Positions 15,582 through 26,010 of a stretch of DNA of 64,000 bases are shown piece after piece. The first letter of the stretch is position 1. Each line of letters opens with the position of its first letter. This DNA comes from Rhodovulum strictum (GTDB lineage Bacteria > Pseudomonadota > Alphaproteobacteria > Rhodobacterales > Rhodobacteraceae). A program made the position numbers and the translations under genes. The stretch spans positions 34,456-98,455 of the forward strand of contig NZ_WJPO01000011.1 of the NCBI RefSeq assembly GCF_009649175.1, written 5' to 3'. The notes under the pieces were generated by a model. The model saw nothing but the letters and a program-made list of their open reading frames with translations, did not search any database and was not told where the DNA came from.

Positions 15582-17741
15582 TTAGCCCAGTGCCTCGGCA
15601 AAGGCGCTGCGATAAAGGGCGGCAAGCTCTGCCAGTGGCGCAGAGGCGGCGCCGAAGCCGACCTTGTCGCCGCCGAACCGGCCCACGGTGGCCAGCGGCA
15701 CGCCCGCCTTGCCGGCGGCCACCATCAGCGCCTCGGCGGCGTCGAAGGGGGCGACGATCAGGTAGCGGGCCTGATCCTCGCCGAACAGCGTGGGGGTGTC
15801 GGCGGCATCCAGATGCACGCCCACGCCGGCCGCCTCGGCCATCTCGAAGGCGGCGAGCGCGAGGCCGCCATCCGACAGGTCGGTGGCGGCGGCGATCAGG
15901 TGGCGGTTGGCGCGGATGAACTCGCCATGCGCGCGCTCTGCGGCAAGGTCAACGGGCGGCGCGTCGCCATCCTCGCGGTTGAACACCTCGTAGAGCAGGG
16001 CGGATTGGCCCAGATGGCCGGTCGTGTTGCCCAGCAGCAGCGCCAGATGGCCCTCTTGCGGGGTTCCGGCGATCACCTGGTCGATATGGTCGATCAGGCC
16101 GACCGCGCCGATGGTGGGGGTGGGCAGGATCGGGCTGCCATCGGTTTCGTTGTAAAGCGAGACATTGCCCGACACGATGGGCAGGTCGAGCGCGCGGCAG
16201 GCGGCACCGATGCCCTGGATCGCGCCGACGAACTGGCCCATGATCTCGGGCTTTTCGGGGTTGCCAAAGTTCAGGTTGTCGGTGGCGGCGAGCGGGCGCG
16301 CGCCGACTGCGCAAAGATTGCGGAAGGCTTCGGCCACGGCCTGCTTGCCGCCCTCGACCGGGTTGGCGCGGACATAGCGCGGCGTCACGTCCGAGGTGAA
16401 GGCCAGCGCCTTGTCGGTGCCATGCACGCGCACGATGCCTGCGCCAAGACCGGGGCGGCGGATCGTGTCCCCCATCACCTGGCTGTCATATTGTTCGTAG
16501 ACCCAGTGCTTGGCGGCATGGTTCGGCGAGCCGATCAGTGCCTTGAGCGCGTCGATCGGGTCGATGCCCGGCACCTCGGCGAGCGGCGCGGGGGCGGGGG
16601 GCGGCACCCAGGGGCGGTCGTATTCGGGGGCCGAGGAGGAGAGTTTCGACAGCGGCAGGTCGGCCTTGCATTCACCCCGGTGCAGGATCAGGAAACGGTC
16701 CTCGGGGATCGTCTCGCCGACGATGGCGAAGTCGAGATCCCATTTCTCGAAGATCGCGCGGGCTTCGGCCTCCTTTTCGGGGCGCAGCACCATGAGCATG
16801 CGTTCCTGGCTTTCGGACAGCATCATCTCGTAGGCGGTCATGGCGGTTTCGCGCTGCGGCACGGCGTCGAGATCCAGCCGGATGCCAAGGCCGCCCTTGT
16901 CGCCCATCTCGACCGCCGAACAGGTCAGGCCCGCGGCGCCCATGTCCTGAATGGAAATGACGGCGCCCGAGGCCATCAGTTCAAGGCAGGCCTCCATCAG
17001 CCGTTTCTCGGTGAAGGGGTCGCCGACCTGTACCGTGGGGCGTTTTTCCTCGATCCCCTCGTCGAATTCGGCGCTGGCCATGGTGGCCCCGCCCACACCG
17101 TCGCGCCCCGTTTTCGCGCCCAGATAGACCACGGGCATGCCGACGCCCGAGGCGGCCGAATAGAAGATGCTGTCGGCATCGGCCAGCCCGGCGGCAAAGG
17201 CGTTCACAAGGCAGTTGCCGTTATAGGCGGGGTGGAAGCGGACCTCGCCGCCCACGGTCGGCACACCGAAGCAGTTGCCATAGCCGCCGATGCCCTCGAC
17301 CACGCCATGCACCAGTTGCCGGGTCTTGGGGTGATCGACCTGCCCGAAGGACAGAGCGTTCATCGCCGCGATGGGGCGGGCGCCCATGGTAAAGACGTCG
17401 CGCAGGATGCCGCCCACGCCGGTCGCGGCGCCCTGATAGGGCTCGATGTAACTCGGGTGGTTGTGGCTTTCCATCTTGAAGACCACGGCCTGCCCGTCGC
17501 CGATGTCCACGACGCCCGCATTCTCGCCGGGGCCGCAGATCACCTGCGGACCCTCGGTATGCAGGGTGCGCAACCATTTCTTGGACGACTTGTAGGAGCA
17601 ATGCTCGTTCCACATCGCCGAGAAGATGCCAAGCTCGGTAAAGCTGGGCGCGCGGTTCAGAATCCGCAGGATTTCCGCGTATTCCTCGGGCTTGAGCCCA
17701 TGGGCCGCGATCAGCTCGTCGGTGATGGCCGGTTCCTGCAT
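15582..17741 (-). CDS. purL: Phosphoribosylformylglycinamidine synthase subunit PurL
   Basis: ATP-dependent amidation of FGAR to FGAM in purine synthesis. At 719 residues this is the small PurL that needs PurS and PurQ, both encoded at 30.7-31.6 kb. The active-site region [15 protein letters not shown] lies near residue 47, glycine-rich nucleotide regions [17 protein letters not shown] near 85 and GVGGILRDV near 110, and a second AIRS-like half follows with [13 protein letters not shown] near 520. The MQEPAI start is preferred because GGGGAAAG sits just before it. It heads a minus-strand run with bolA and grxD. Confidence 0.97.
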   Translation of the reverse strand: MQEPAITDELIAAHGLKPEEYAEILRILNRAPSFTELGIFSAMWNEHCSYKSSKKWLRTLHTEGPQVICGPGENAGVVDIGDGQAVVFKMESHNHPSYIEPYQGAATGVGGILRDVFTMGARPIAAMNALSFGQVDHPKTRQLVHGVVEGIGGYGNCFGVPTVGGEVRFHPAYNGNCLVNAFAAGLADADSIFYSAASGVGMPVVYLGAKTGRDGVGGATMASAEFDEGIEEKRPTVQVGDPFTEKRLMEACLELMASGAVISIQDMGAAGLTCSAVEMGDKGGLGIRLDLDAVPQRETAMTAYEMMLSESQERMLMVLRPEKEAEARAIFEKWDLDFAIVGETIPEDRFLILHRGECKADLPLSKLSSSAPEYDRPWVPPPAPAPLAEVPGIDPIDALKALIGSPNHAAKHWVYEQYDSQVMGDTIRRPGLGAGIVRVHGTDKALAFTSDVTPRYVRANPVEGGKQAVAEAFRNLCAVGARPLAATDNLNFGNPEKPEIMGQFVGAIQGIGAACRALDLPIVSGNVSLYNETDGSPILPTPTIGAVGLIDHIDQVIAGTPQEGHLALLLGNTTGHLGQSALLYEVFNREDGDAPPVDLAAERAHGEFIRANRHLIAAATDLSDGGLALAAFEMAEAAGVGVHLDAADTPTLFGEDQARYLIVAPFDAAEALMVAAGKAGVPLATVGRFGGDKVGFGAASAPLAELAALYRSAFAEALG

Positions 17742-17816
17742 CGTCTTTCCCCACATGTCGCCTTTGGGCGGCTGTTTAAGCCAAGGCGCGGGGCGGGGAA
17801 AGGGGCCGCGGGGGTT

Positions 17817-18614
17817 TCAGCCGTCGATCCGCGCCCCGATCTCGGCCAATGCGCGCTGGTAGACGCCGGCCGCGTTCCATTGCTTGAGCACCTCGAAATT
17901 GTGGCTGCCCGGTTGATAGGATTCCCCCGGCCGCCAGCCCTTTTGCCGCAGGAAATTCGCGGTCGAGGCCAGCGCGTCGGCCATGTCGGTCAGGTCGATC
18001 CGCCCGTCGCCATTGCCGTCCTGGCCATAGGTCAGGGCATTTCCGGGCAGGAACTGGGTATGGCCCAGCTCGCCATGCATCGCGCCGATGGCGCCGGGCG
18101 ACATCATCCCCCGGTCGATCATCCTGAGCGCCCCAATCAGGTGGGGGCGGAAGAAATCCGGCCTGCGGCAATCGAAGGCCAGCGTCGCGGTGGCGTTCAG
18201 CACGTTGGCATTGCCCATGAAGCGGCCAAAGGCGGTTTCCATCCCGTGAATTGCGATCAGTACCCCCGCGGGGACACCGTAGACCCGTTCGAGCGAAGCA
18301 TAGAAGGCCGGGTTCTGCACCTTGCGGCTGCGGCCCTGCTGGGCGATCACGTCGCAGCCGCGCTTCTGGCAGAATTCGGGATAGCTGAGGCGGAAACTGC
18401 GCTGGTTGCGGTCGGCATTGATCGTGGCTTGGGCGTATTGCGTTGCCGCCAGCGCCGCGAGCCCGCGCTGGCCGATCCCGGCGCTGGCGGCTTCACGGGC
18501 GAAGTCGCGTTTCCAGGTCTCGAAACCGGCGGCGCCATCCCCGCAGGGCGTGGCAAGCGCCGGTCCGGCAAGGCAGAGCGCGGCAACGGTAAGGGCGAAG
18601 GCACGGATTCGCAT
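17817..18614 (-). CDS. Lytic murein transglycosylase, MltB-type
   Basis: A 265-residue exported muramidase that cleaves peptidoglycan to 1,6-anhydro-MurNAc products. A signal peptide ends at PALA before TPCGDGAAGF. The catalytic glutamate is in IHGMETAFGRFMG; MHGELGHTQFLPGNALTYG and GDGRIDLTDMADALASTANFL are hallmark SLT_2 sequences. No peptidoglycan-binding domain follows, unlike longer relatives. No lipobox cysteine is present at the cleavage site, so it is probably periplasmic rather than lipid-anchored. AGGAGAT precedes the ATG. Confidence 0.92.
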   Translation of the reverse strand: MRIRAFALTVAALCLAGPALATPCGDGAAGFETWKRDFAREAASAGIGQRGLAALAATQYAQATINADRNQRSFRLSYPEFCQKRGCDVIAQQGRSRKVQNPAFYASLERVYGVPAGVLIAIHGMETAFGRFMGNANVLNATATLAFDCRRPDFFRPHLIGALRMIDRGMMSPGAIGAMHGELGHTQFLPGNALTYGQDGNGDGRIDLTDMADALASTANFLRQKGWRPGESYQPGSHNFEVLKQWNAAGVYQRALAEIGARIDG

Positions 18615-18799
18615 GAGGTATCTCCTGTCGGTCGAGCATGACAATAGCGCCCGCCGCCCGGTGACCCAATGCCGGATTCGGACGATTTTGGACAGCGGCC
18701 CCAGGGCCGATGCCGCTACACTGACGTTCTGATGCTGCCCGGCAAATGTGCCCGATGTCCCCTGGGGCGCCTGGAAAGCGGGCATCCGGTGTCCGGAAC

Positions 18800-18875
18800 A
18801 AAAAAAGGCCGAGCAAAAAGCTCGGCCCAAGTCCAACAGGGAGGTAAAGACGAAAGCGCTGCTTCCGCCTTCGTC
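18800..18875 (-). ncRNA. Small regulatory RNA, suhB/MmgR (alpha-r8)-like
   Basis: About 76 nt with all parts of an independent sRNA gene. A sigma-70 promoter lies just upstream. At the 5' end is a 10-bp hairpin, with arms at 18849-18858 and 18866-18875. A 21-nt single-stranded linker contains CCTCCCTGTTGGACTT. The 3' terminator hairpin GGCCGAGC-TTTTT-GCTCGGCC is followed by seven T. This architecture and the CU-rich linker resemble the alphaproteobacterial suhB/MmgR family as I remember it; the family name is less certain than the gene itself. It lies between mltB-like and LysR genes, on the same strand as both. Confidence 0.7.
18807..18827 (-). terminator. Intrinsic terminator of the small RNA
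   Basis: A perfect 8-bp stem (GGCCGAGC/GCTCGGCC) with a 5-base loop is followed on the minus strand by a run of seven T (18806-18800). On the plus strand no T-run follows, so it is directional. Confidence 0.88.
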
Positions 18876-18879
18876 ACAG

Positions 18880-18908
18880 CAATTATGGACGCTCTGGCGC
18901 TGGTTCAA
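18880..18908 (-). promoter_or_regulatory. Sigma-70 promoter of the small RNA
   Basis: On the minus strand TTGAAC (18903-18908) and TAATTG (18880-18885) are spaced by 17 bases. Predicted transcription begins near 18874, at the foot of the first hairpin. Confidence 0.75.
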
Positions 18909-18958
18909 GGTAAAAAACGCGGCAGGGTTGCATGCCCGTCATGCGTGTGACAGATATC

Positions 18959-19864
18959 TCACAATCCTGACGTGTCTTTCTCGCGCTGGCGCTTTTCCGT
19001 GATCTGCTCTGTGATGAATTCGCGGAAGGCGGCGATCCGGCGCGAGGCGCGCAGTTCTTCGGGATAGGCCAGAAAGACCGGAACCTCGTTCGATTCGATT
19101 GCGGGCAGTACCCGGACAAGTTGCGGGTGATCCTCGGTGACATAGTCGGGCAGCACGCCTATCCCCAGACCGTTCAGAACCGCCTGAAGCACGCCGAAAT
19201 AGTTGTTCACCGTCAGGGTCGAGCGGATCGGGTGGGCCAGCAATTCCTGCACCAGCCGCGCGCCCGCGCTGACCTGCGCGGTCGAGGTGTTCTGACAGAT
19301 CAGCCGGTGGGTCGCGAGATCGTCGAGGCTGGCGGGCGTGCCGTGTTCATCGAGATAGGATTGCACCGAATAAAGCTGCATCCGCACGCTCATCAGGCGC
19401 AGGCGGATCAGGTCGGCCTGGCTGGGTTCCTTCATGCGGATGGCAACGTCGGCCTCGCGCATTGGCAGATCGAGCACCTGTTCGGACAGCATCAGGTCGA
19501 TGCGCAATTCGGGGTAGCGTTCGTAGAGGATGGGCAGTCGCTTGGCCAGCCAGAGCGAGCCGAAGCCGGTGGTGGTGGTCACGCGCAACTCGCCGAACAC
19601 CTCCTCGACACTGTCGCGGATGCGCGCGACGGCGGCCTCCAGCCGCTTGCTCATCGCGGTGGTGGCGTCGAACAGCAACTCGCCCTGTTCGGTGAGAATC
19701 AGCCCGCGCGCATGGCGGTGGAACAGGGTCGAGCCAAGACTGTCCTCCAGCGCGCGGATCTGGCGGCTGACGGCGGATTGCGACAGGTGCAGCGTTTCGC
19801 CCGCATGTGTCAGGCTGCCCGCGTCTGCGACCGCGTGGAAGATCCGGAGCTTGTCCCAGTCCAT
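18959..19864 (-). CDS. LysR-family regulator divergent from indolepyruvate oxidoreductase
   Basis: A 301-residue LysR protein. The winged helix spans 1-60 (MDWDKLRIFHAVADAGSLTHAGETLHL, then SAVSRQIRALEDSLGSTLF), followed by an effector domain with LRVTTTTGFGSLWLAKRLP. AGGAA lies 7 bases before the chosen ATG; another ATG is directly upstream. It shares an intergenic region with the oxidoreductase gene. Its own transcript may read toward the small RNA locus downstream. Control of the divergent gene is likely, but a 21-bp inverted repeat between the genes is atypical of LysR boxes and could serve another regulator. Confidence 0.92.
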   Translation of the reverse strand: MDWDKLRIFHAVADAGSLTHAGETLHLSQSAVSRQIRALEDSLGSTLFHRHARGLILTEQGELLFDATTAMSKRLEAAVARIRDSVEEVFGELRVTTTTGFGSLWLAKRLPILYERYPELRIDLMLSEQVLDLPMREADVAIRMKEPSQADLIRLRLMSVRMQLYSVQSYLDEHGTPASLDDLATHRLICQNTSTAQVSAGARLVQELLAHPIRSTLTVNNYFGVLQAVLNGLGIGVLPDYVTEDHPQLVRVLPAIESNEVPVFLAYPEELRASRRIAAFREFITEQITEKRQREKDTSGL

Positions 19865-19959
19865 CATGCAATTCCTGCAATGCTGCCATGCCCGCCTGCG
19901 CGGTGTCCTACAGGTGGGCCTTGTCCGATTGCAAACCAAGATGTGGCGAGGAATTGATT

Positions 19960-19987
19960 TTGTAGGTCATTAATTTTGACCTATCAT
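19960..19987 (+). promoter_or_regulatory. Promoter with inverted-repeat operator for indolepyruvate oxidoreductase
   Basis: TTGTAG (19960-19965), a 16-base spacer and TATCAT (19982-19987) form a plausible promoter. It overlaps the perfect inverted repeat TAGGTCA-TTAATTT-TGACCTA (19963-19983), which would let a bound regulator block polymerase. Confidence 0.55.
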
Positions 19988-20015
19988 GATGCAGGACCGC
20001 GAGGGAGGGGCGCGC

Positions 20016-23000
20016 ATGATCCGGCAGGATGTCAGCCTGAACGACCGCTATGACCTGACGAAATCGCCGATCCTCATGAACGGCACCCAGGCGCTGGTGC
20101 GGCTGATGCTGATGCAGAAGGCGCGCGACCGGGCGGCCGGGCTGAACACGGCGGGCTATGTCACCGGCTATCGCGGTTCGCCGCTGGGCGCGGTGGACAT
20201 GACGATGGCCCGCGCGGCGGCGGCGTTGCAGGCGGCGGATGTGCGGTTCCAGCCGGGGCTGAACGAGGATCTGGCGGCCACCGCGCTCTGGGGCACGCAG
20301 CAGGCCGAGTTGCGCGGCGAGGGGCGGTTCGATGGCGTCTTCGGGCTGTGGTACGGCAAGGGCCCGGGGGTGGACCGCTCGGGCGATGTGATGAGGCATG
20401 CCAACCTTGCGGGTACGTCGCGCCATGGCGGTGTGCTGATGGCATTGGGGGACGATCACACCGGCGAATCCTCGACCACCTGCCACCAGTCGGACTGGGC
20501 GCTGGTCGATGCCTACATGCCGGTGCTGTCGCCCGCTGGGGTGCAGGAGATTCTGGATTTCGGGCTTTACGGCTATGCGCTGTCGCGTTTCGCGGGGGTC
20601 TGGGTCGGGCTCAAGCTGATGAAGGACACGGTCGAGGTAACCTCCGTGGTGGATGGCCGCCCGGACCGGATGTCCTTTGCCGCACCCGATTTCCCGTTGC
20701 CCGAGGGCGGGCTGAACATCCGGCTGGGCGATCACTGGGTCGCGCAGGAAGCGCGGATGATCGACCACAAGCGGTTCGCGGCCGAGGCGTTCGCCCATGC
20801 CAACCGCATCGACCGGCGGGTATGGGGCAAGCCGGGGGCCCGGATCGGGCTGGTCGCGGCGGGCAAGAACTGGCTGGATCTGGTGCATGCGCTGGGGCTT
20901 CTGGGCATCGACGAGACGCAGGCCGAGCGGCTGGGGATCTCCACCTACAAGGTGGGCCAGACCTTTCCGCTGGACATGAAGGGCTTTGCCGAGTTCGCCG
21001 AGGGGCTCGACCTGATCGTGGTGGTCGAGGAAAAGCGCAAGCTGATCGAGGTGCAGGCCAAGGAGGCGATCTTTCACAACCGCCGGGGGCGGCGGATCTA
21101 TGGTTGGCAGAACGACCGCGGGCAGGAACTGTTCCCCGCGCGCTATGCGCTGGATCCCGTGCTGATCGCCGAGAAGCTGGGCGAGGTTCTGATCGAGGAG
21201 GGGCGCGGGTCCGAACGTCTGGCGGCCGCGCTGGATCGTATCCGCGCGGCGCGGCGGGCGGACAATGCGCAGGATCTGGCGGCGCGGCTGCCCTATTTCT
21301 GCGCGGGCTGTCCGCATAACAGTTCGACCCGGCTGCCCGAGGGCGCACGCGCCTATGCCGGGATCGGCTGTCATTTCATGGTGCAATGGATGGACCGCGA
21401 GACGACGGGCCACACCCATATGGGCGGCGAGGGGGCGAACTGGATCGGCGAGGCGCCGTTCTCGACCCGCGGTCATGTTTTCCAGAACATGGGCGATGGC
21501 ACCTACAACCATTCGGGCCGCATGGCGATCCATGCCGCGGTGGCGGCAGGCACCAGCATCACCTTCAAGATCCTCTACAATGACGCCGTGGCGATGACCG
21601 GCGGGCAGGGCAATGATGGGGGGCTGAGCGCGCCGCAGATCGTGGCGGAACTGGTGGCGGCCGGGCTGCGCCGGGTCGAGGTCGTGCATGACGAGAAGGA
21701 GGCGGTGGACCCCAAAGCCTTTCCGCCCGGCGTGCCGCTGCATCCCCGTGCGGACCTGATGGCGGTGCAGGAACGGCTGAGCCGGATCGAGGGGGTGACG
21801 GCGATCGTCTATATCCAGACCTGCGCCGCCGAGAAGCGCCGCCGCCGCAAGAAGGGCGCCTTTCCCGATCCGGATCTGCGGGTCTTCATCAATACCGATA
21901 TCTGCGAGGGTTGCGGCGATTGCGGGGTTCAGTCGAATTGCGTGGCCATCGTGCCGGTCGAGACCGAGTTCGGCCGCAAGCGCGCCATCGACCAGTCGGC
22001 CTGCAACAAGGATTTCTCGTGCCTCAAGGGGTTCTGCCCCAGCTTTGTGACGCTCAAGGGCGCGGCGCTGCGGCGCGAGGCACGGGAGATCGAGATTGGC
22101 GACCTGCCCGAGCCCGCGCTGCCCGCCATCGCGGGGACATGGAACATGGTCATCACCGGGGTCGGCGGCACCGGCGCGGTGACCATCGGCGCGATTCTGG
22201 CGATGGCGGCGCATGTCGAGGGCAAGGGCGCGGGCATGATGGAAATGGCGGGGCTGGCGCAGAAGGGCGGGGCGGTGCATGTCCATTGCCGCATCGCCGA
22301 GCGGCCCGGCGATATCTCGGCGATCCGGGTGGCCACGGGCGAGGCCGATGCGGTGATCGGCGGCGATCTGGTGGTGACGGCCGGGGCCAAGACCATCGGG
22401 CTGATGACCACGGGGCGCACGGGTGCAGTGGTCAATTCCCATGACATCGTGACCGGTGCCTTTACCCGCGATCCGGCGTTTCGCGTGCCCTCGGACCGGC
22501 TGGAACTGGCCTTGCGGGCGCGGTTGAAGGACGGGCTGCACCTGATCGATTCGACGGAGCTGGCGCATCGGCTGATGGGGGACACGATCTATGCCAACAT
22601 GATCGTCACCGGGGCCGCCTGGCAGCGCGGGCTGGTGCCCCTGTCGCTGGCGGCGATCCTGCGCGCGATCGAGTTGAACGGCGCGGATGCGGCGGGCAAC
22701 CGGCGGGCCTTCGAGATCGGGCGCTGGGCGGCGCTGCATCCCGACGCGGCAGAGCGGGCCATCGCGGCGCCCGAGGCGCAGCCCCGGACGCTGGCCGAGA
22801 AGATCGCCATGCGCGAGGCGCATCTGGCGGCCTATCAGTCGGCGCGGCTGGCGCGGCGCTATCGCCGGATGGTGGACCGGTTCGCCGATCCGCGTCTGAA
22901 AGAAGCCGTGGCCAAGGGCTATCACAAGCTGCTGGCCTACAAGGACGAATACGAGGTCGCGCGGCTGCATCTGGACACCGCCGCCAAGGCGCGGGCCGAG

Positions 23001-23414
23001 TTCGCGGGCGATTTCGAGGTAAGCTATCTGCTGGCGCCGCCCTTCCTGGCCGGGCGCGGTCCCGAGGGCCGACCGGCCAAGCGGCGCTATGGCCCGCGGA
23101 TGGAACGTGTCTTCCGGCTGTTGGCAGCCATGCGGCGGCTGCGCGGCACGCCGCTGGATCCGTTCGGCTGGCAGGGCGAGCGGCGGCGCGAGCGGGCGGC
23201 GATCCGGGCTTACGAGGCGGACATGGCCGAGGTGATTGCGGGGCTGACGCCCGACCGGCTGGAGGCGGCGGTGGCGCTGGCGGAACTGCCGCTGTCGGTC
23301 AAGGGGTTCGGCCCGGTCAAGGCGAAGGCCGAGGCCGAGGCGGCCGCGCGGCGCGCGGACTTGCTGGCCGCGTTCCGGGCGGGGGGCGTGGCGCTGCGGC
23401 AGGCGGCGGAATAG
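20016..23414 (+). CDS. Indolepyruvate ferredoxin oxidoreductase, fused alpha-beta form
   Basis: A 1132-residue thiamine-diphosphate enzyme that oxidatively decarboxylates aryl pyruvates from aromatic amino acid transamination, yielding aryl acyl-CoA and reduced ferredoxin. The N-terminal alpha-type pyrimidine domain has [15 protein letters not shown]. The TPP domain lies near 430-600 ([34 protein letters not shown]). A cysteine-rich ferredoxin-like insert follows near 630 ([17 protein letters not shown]). The gamma-type domain near 705 is [16 protein letters not shown]. The single-polypeptide fusion is usual in alphaproteobacteria. GGGAGGGG precedes the ATG. An adjacent LysR gene and operator suggest induction. 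Confidence 0.93.
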   Translation: MIRQDVSLNDRYDLTKSPILMNGTQALVRLMLMQKARDRAAGLNTAGYVTGYRGSPLGAVDMTMARAAAALQAADVRFQPGLNEDLAATALWGTQQAELRGEGRFDGVFGLWYGKGPGVDRSGDVMRHANLAGTSRHGGVLMALGDDHTGESSTTCHQSDWALVDAYMPVLSPAGVQEILDFGLYGYALSRFAGVWVGLKLMKDTVEVTSVVDGRPDRMSFAAPDFPLPEGGLNIRLGDHWVAQEARMIDHKRFAAEAFAHANRIDRRVWGKPGARIGLVAAGKNWLDLVHALGLLGIDETQAERLGISTYKVGQTFPLDMKGFAEFAEGLDLIVVVEEKRKLIEVQAKEAIFHNRRGRRIYGWQNDRGQELFPARYALDPVLIAEKLGEVLIEEGRGSERLAAALDRIRAARRADNAQDLAARLPYFCAGCPHNSSTRLPEGARAYAGIGCHFMVQWMDRETTGHTHMGGEGANWIGEAPFSTRGHVFQNMGDGTYNHSGRMAIHAAVAAGTSITFKILYNDAVAMTGGQGNDGGLSAPQIVAELVAAGLRRVEVVHDEKEAVDPKAFPPGVPLHPRADLMAVQERLSRIEGVTAIVYIQTCAAEKRRRRKKGAFPDPDLRVFINTDICEGCGDCGVQSNCVAIVPVETEFGRKRAIDQSACNKDFSCLKGFCPSFVTLKGAALRREAREIEIGDLPEPALPAIAGTWNMVITGVGGTGAVTIGAILAMAAHVEGKGAGMMEMAGLAQKGGAVHVHCRIAERPGDISAIRVATGEADAVIGGDLVVTAGAKTIGLMTTGRTGAVVNSHDIVTGAFTRDPAFRVPSDRLELALRARLKDGLHLIDSTELAHRLMGDTIYANMIVTGAAWQRGLVPLSLAAILRAIELNGADAAGNRRAFEIGRWAALHPDAAERAIAAPEAQPRTLAEKIAMREAHLAAYQSARLARRYRRMVDRFADPRLKEAVAKGYHKLLAYKDEYEVARLHLDTAAKARAEFAGDFEVSYLLAPPFLAGRGPEGRPAKRRYGPRMERVFRLLAAMRRLRGTPLDPFGWQGERRRERAAIRAYEADMAEVIAGLTPDRLEAAVALAELPLSVKGFGPVKAKAEAEAAARRADLLAAFRAGGVALRQAAE

Positions 23415-23545
23415 CGCCAGCCATCGCCGCGCGCATCGGGCGATGGATTTCCGCTACAACTCGACTTATGAGTGGGAAAACAGCCCCGGGCGCCGCCCTT
23501 CCGGCGGCCCTGCCCGGGCGCGATGCGCAGCGCATGAGGCAGGCC

Positions 23546-24358
23546 ATGGCAGTGGGTGTGTTCGATTCCGGTCTTGGGGGGTTGACGGTGCTGGACGCCG
23601 TCGCACGGCGGCTGCCCGATGTGCCCTTCGTCTATTTCGGCGACAATGCCCATGCGCCCTACGGGGTGCGCGATGCCGAGGACGTATACCGGCTGACCAC
23701 GGCGGGTGTGTCGCGGTTGTTCGAGGCGGGCTGCGATCTGGTGATCCTGGCCTGCAACACGGCCTCGGCCGCCGCGCTCCGGCGGATGCAGGAAAGCTGG
23801 GTGCCCAAGGACAAGCGCGTGCTGGGTGTCTTCGTGCCGTTGATCGAGGCGCTGACCGAACGGCAATGGGGCGACAATTCCCCCCCCCGCGAGGTGGCGG
23901 TCAAGCATGTGGCGCTGTTTGCCACGCCCGCGACGGTCGCCAGCCGCGCCTTTCAGCGGGAACTGGCCTTTCGCGCCATCGGCGTCGATGTCGAGGCGCA
24001 GCCCTGCGGCGGTGTGGTCGATGCGATCGAACAGGGCGACGAGATGCTGGCCGAGGCGCTGGTGCGCAGCCATGTCGAGGCGCTGAAGCGGCGGATGCCG
24101 CATCCCGAGGCCGCGATCCTGGGCTGCACGCATTATCCGCTGATGGAGCGCGCCTTTCAGGATGCGCTGGGCCCCGAGGTCCGGGTCTATTCGCAGGCGA
24201 ATCTGGTGGCTGAAAGCCTGGCCGATTACCTGGGCCGTCATCCCGGGATGCTGGGGCCGGGCACCGAGTCGATGTTCCTGACCACGGGCGATCCGGCGAC
24301 GGTGTCGAACAAGGCCACGCAATTCCTGCGCCGCCGCATCGAATTTCGCGCCGCGTGA
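23546..24358 (+). CDS. murI: Glutamate racemase
   Basis: Cofactor-independent racemase supplying D-glutamate for peptidoglycan. The two catalytic cysteines are in [11 protein letters not shown] and GCTHYPLM, with the acidic partner in [13 protein letters not shown] at the N-terminus and [11 protein letters not shown] after it. The start at MAVGVFDSG gives the usual 270 residues. An in-frame ATG 78 bases upstream would add a nonconserved N-terminus, and the ribosome site before the chosen ATG is weak, so the longer form cannot be excluded. Confidence 0.94.
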   Translation: MAVGVFDSGLGGLTVLDAVARRLPDVPFVYFGDNAHAPYGVRDAEDVYRLTTAGVSRLFEAGCDLVILACNTASAAALRRMQESWVPKDKRVLGVFVPLIEALTERQWGDNSPPREVAVKHVALFATPATVASRAFQRELAFRAIGVDVEAQPCGGVVDAIEQGDEMLAEALVRSHVEALKRRMPHPEAAILGCTHYPLMERAFQDALGPEVRVYSQANLVAESLADYLGRHPGMLGPGTESMFLTTGDPATVSNKATQFLRRRIEFRAA

Positions 24359-24387
24359 TTGCGGGCGCGGCCCGTCGCGTCTAGAAC
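24359..24387 (+). promoter_or_regulatory. Sigma-70 promoter of argC
   Basis: TTGCGG (24359-24364) and TAGAAC (24382-24387) with a 17-base spacer. Predicted start near 24394 leaves a leader of about 22 nt that includes GGAGC before the argC ATG. The same TTGNNG-N17-TAGAAC form occurs before ccmF. Confidence 0.55.
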
Positions 24388-24415
24388 CCCAACCGACACC
24401 AGCGCGGAGCGCAAT

Positions 24416-25444
24416 ATGACCCATTCCGTCGCCATCCTGGGCGCCTCGGGCTATACCGGGGCTGAGCTTGTCCGGCTGATCGCCACCCATCCCGGCATGC
24501 GGATCGTCGCGCTGTCGGGCGAGCGCAAGGCGGGCCAGCCGATGGCGGCCGTGTTCCCGCATCTGCGCCATCTGGACCTGCCCGATCTGGTGCGGATCGA
24601 GGAAATCGACTTCTCGGCGGTCGATCTGTGCTTTTGCGCGCTGCCCCATGCCACCAGCCAGGAAGTGATCCGCGAGCTGCCGCGTAGCCTCAAGATCGTG
24701 GACCTGTCGGCGGATTTCCGGCTGCGCGATCCGGCGGATTACGAGAAATGGTACGGCAAGCCCCACGCTGCGCCCGAATTGCAGGCCGAGGCGGTCTATG
24801 GGCTGACCGAGTTCTATCGCGACGAGATCCGCGCCGCCCGGCTGGTTGCGGGCACGGGATGCAACGCGGCGGCCGGGCAATACGCGATCCGGCCCCTGAT
24901 CGAGGCGGGGGTGATCGACCTGGACGACATCGCCATCGACCTGAAGGCGGGGGTTTCGGGGGCGGGCAGGGCGCTGAAGGAGAACCTGCTGCATGCCGAA
25001 CTGTCCGAAGGCTTTCACGCCTATGCGGTCGGCGGCACCCATCGCCATCTGGGCGAGTTCGATCAGGAATTCAGCAAGGCGGCAGGCCGCCGGGTCGAGG
25101 TGCAGTTCACGCCGCACCTGATTCCCGCGAACCGGGGGATTCTGACGACCTGCTGGCTGAAAGGTGATCCGCAGGCGATCCATTCGGCCTTGGCAACGGC
25201 CTATGAAGATGAGACGTTCCTTCAGGTTTTGCCATTCGGCGAGCATCCCTCGACCCGCCATGTGCGCGGCTCGAACTTCGTCCATCTGGGCGTTGTGGGG
25301 GACAGGCGACCGGGCAGGGCGTTGGTGTTTGCCGCGCTCGACAACCTGACCAAGGGCTCGTCGGGGCAGGCGCTGCAGAACGCCAACCTGATGCTGGGGA
25401 TCGCGGAGGAAACGGGGCTGATGCTGGCGCCCTGCTTCCCCTGA
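24416..25444 (+). CDS. argC: N-acetyl-gamma-glutamyl-phosphate reductase
   Basis: NADPH-dependent third step of arginine synthesis. The 342 residues begin with a Rossmann motif [16 protein letters not shown]. The catalytic cysteine is in [13 protein letters not shown] near 147, a variant of the common PGCYPT. The histidine region is [26 protein letters not shown] is also conserved in the family. Length and motif order fit the ordinary class. It has its own promoter 3' of murI and ends 12 bases before ccmE. Confidence 0.95.
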   Translation: MTHSVAILGASGYTGAELVRLIATHPGMRIVALSGERKAGQPMAAVFPHLRHLDLPDLVRIEEIDFSAVDLCFCALPHATSQEVIRELPRSLKIVDLSADFRLRDPADYEKWYGKPHAAPELQAEAVYGLTEFYRDEIRAARLVAGTGCNAAAGQYAIRPLIEAGVIDLDDIAIDLKAGVSGAGRALKENLLHAELSEGFHAYAVGGTHRHLGEFDQEFSKAAGRRVEVQFTPHLIPANRGILTTCWLKGDPQAIHSALATAYEDETFLQVLPFGEHPSTRHVRGSNFVHLGVVGDRRPGRALVFAALDNLTKGSSGQALQNANLMLGIAEETGLMLAPCFP

Positions 25445-25456
25445 CGGAGAGGGACG

Positions 25457-25906
25457 ATGCGCGGACTGAAGAAGAGACGGCGGATACAGATCATCCTGGT
25501 GGCCTTTGTGGCGCTGGGGATTTCCACGGCGCTGATCGGCTATGCCATGAAGGACGGGATCAACTTCTTCCGTTCGCCCAGCCAGATTATGGCGCAGCCG
25601 CCCGAACCGACCGAGGTGTTCCGCATCGGCGGGCTGGTCGAGGAAGGCAGCCTGGAACGCGGGCAGGGCGAGACGATCCGCTTCAACGTCACCGATGGCG
25701 GCGCGGTGGTGCCGGTGACCTATACCGGCGTGCTGCCCGACCTGTTTGCCGAGAACCAGGGCATGGTGGGCACCGGGCGGCTGATCGACGGGGTGTTCGT
25801 GGCCCATGAGATCCTGGCCAAGCATGACGAAAGCTACATGCCGCGCGAGGTTGTCGACGCGCTGAAGGAACAGGGCGTCTACCGCCATACCGAGGGCGAC
25901 ACCTGA
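25457..25906 (+). CDS. ccmE: Cytochrome c maturation heme chaperone CcmE
   Basis: A 149-residue periplasmic heme chaperone, membrane-anchored by an N-terminal helix (IQIILVAFVALGISTALIGYAM) after MRGLKKRRR. The OB-fold domain includes FRIGGLVEEGS. The conserved heme-linking histidine and tyrosine are in AKHDESYMP. It receives heme from CcmC/D and hands it to the CcmF/H lyase, whose genes are at 51.9-54.4 kb here. GGAGAGGG precedes the ATG. The position beside argC, apart from other ccm genes, resembles other Rhodobacterales. Confidence 0.96.
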   Translation: MRGLKKRRRIQIILVAFVALGISTALIGYAMKDGINFFRSPSQIMAQPPEPTEVFRIGGLVEEGSLERGQGETIRFNVTDGGAVVPVTYTGVLPDLFAENQGMVGTGRLIDGVFVAHEILAKHDESYMPREVVDALKEQGVYRHTEGDT

Positions 25907-25955
25907 CGCCCGCACCCGGCCGCGTTGCACCAGCGCACGGTGGTCTCGGGCCGCA

Positions 25956-25997
25956 TTAACCCCGCTGACACAATATCCCCCCGCTTCGAACGTCGAA
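25956..25997. promoter_or_regulatory. Candidate control region of the GTA lysis genes
   Basis: TTAACC at 25956-25961 matches a CtrA half-site. TTCGA-ACG-TCGAA at 25985-25997 is an inverted repeat just before the ribosome site. CtrA is known to control GTA gene expression and release in Rhodobacter capsulatus; binding here is inference. Confidence 0.35.
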
Positions 25998-26010
25998 CCG
26001 AGGGGACTCC

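Noticed and set aside
15051..18641. A plus-strand open frame of about 1196 codons across purL
   Set aside because: It lies opposite bolA, purL and the transglycosylase gene, all with diagnostic motifs. No ribosome site or domain.
19908..22970. A minus-strand open frame of about 1020 codons opposite the indolepyruvate oxidoreductase
   Set aside because: Composition is low in hydrophobic order and rich in His, Gln, Arg and Pro, as expected for an antisense frame of a GC-rich gene. The plus strand has clear catalytic motifs.
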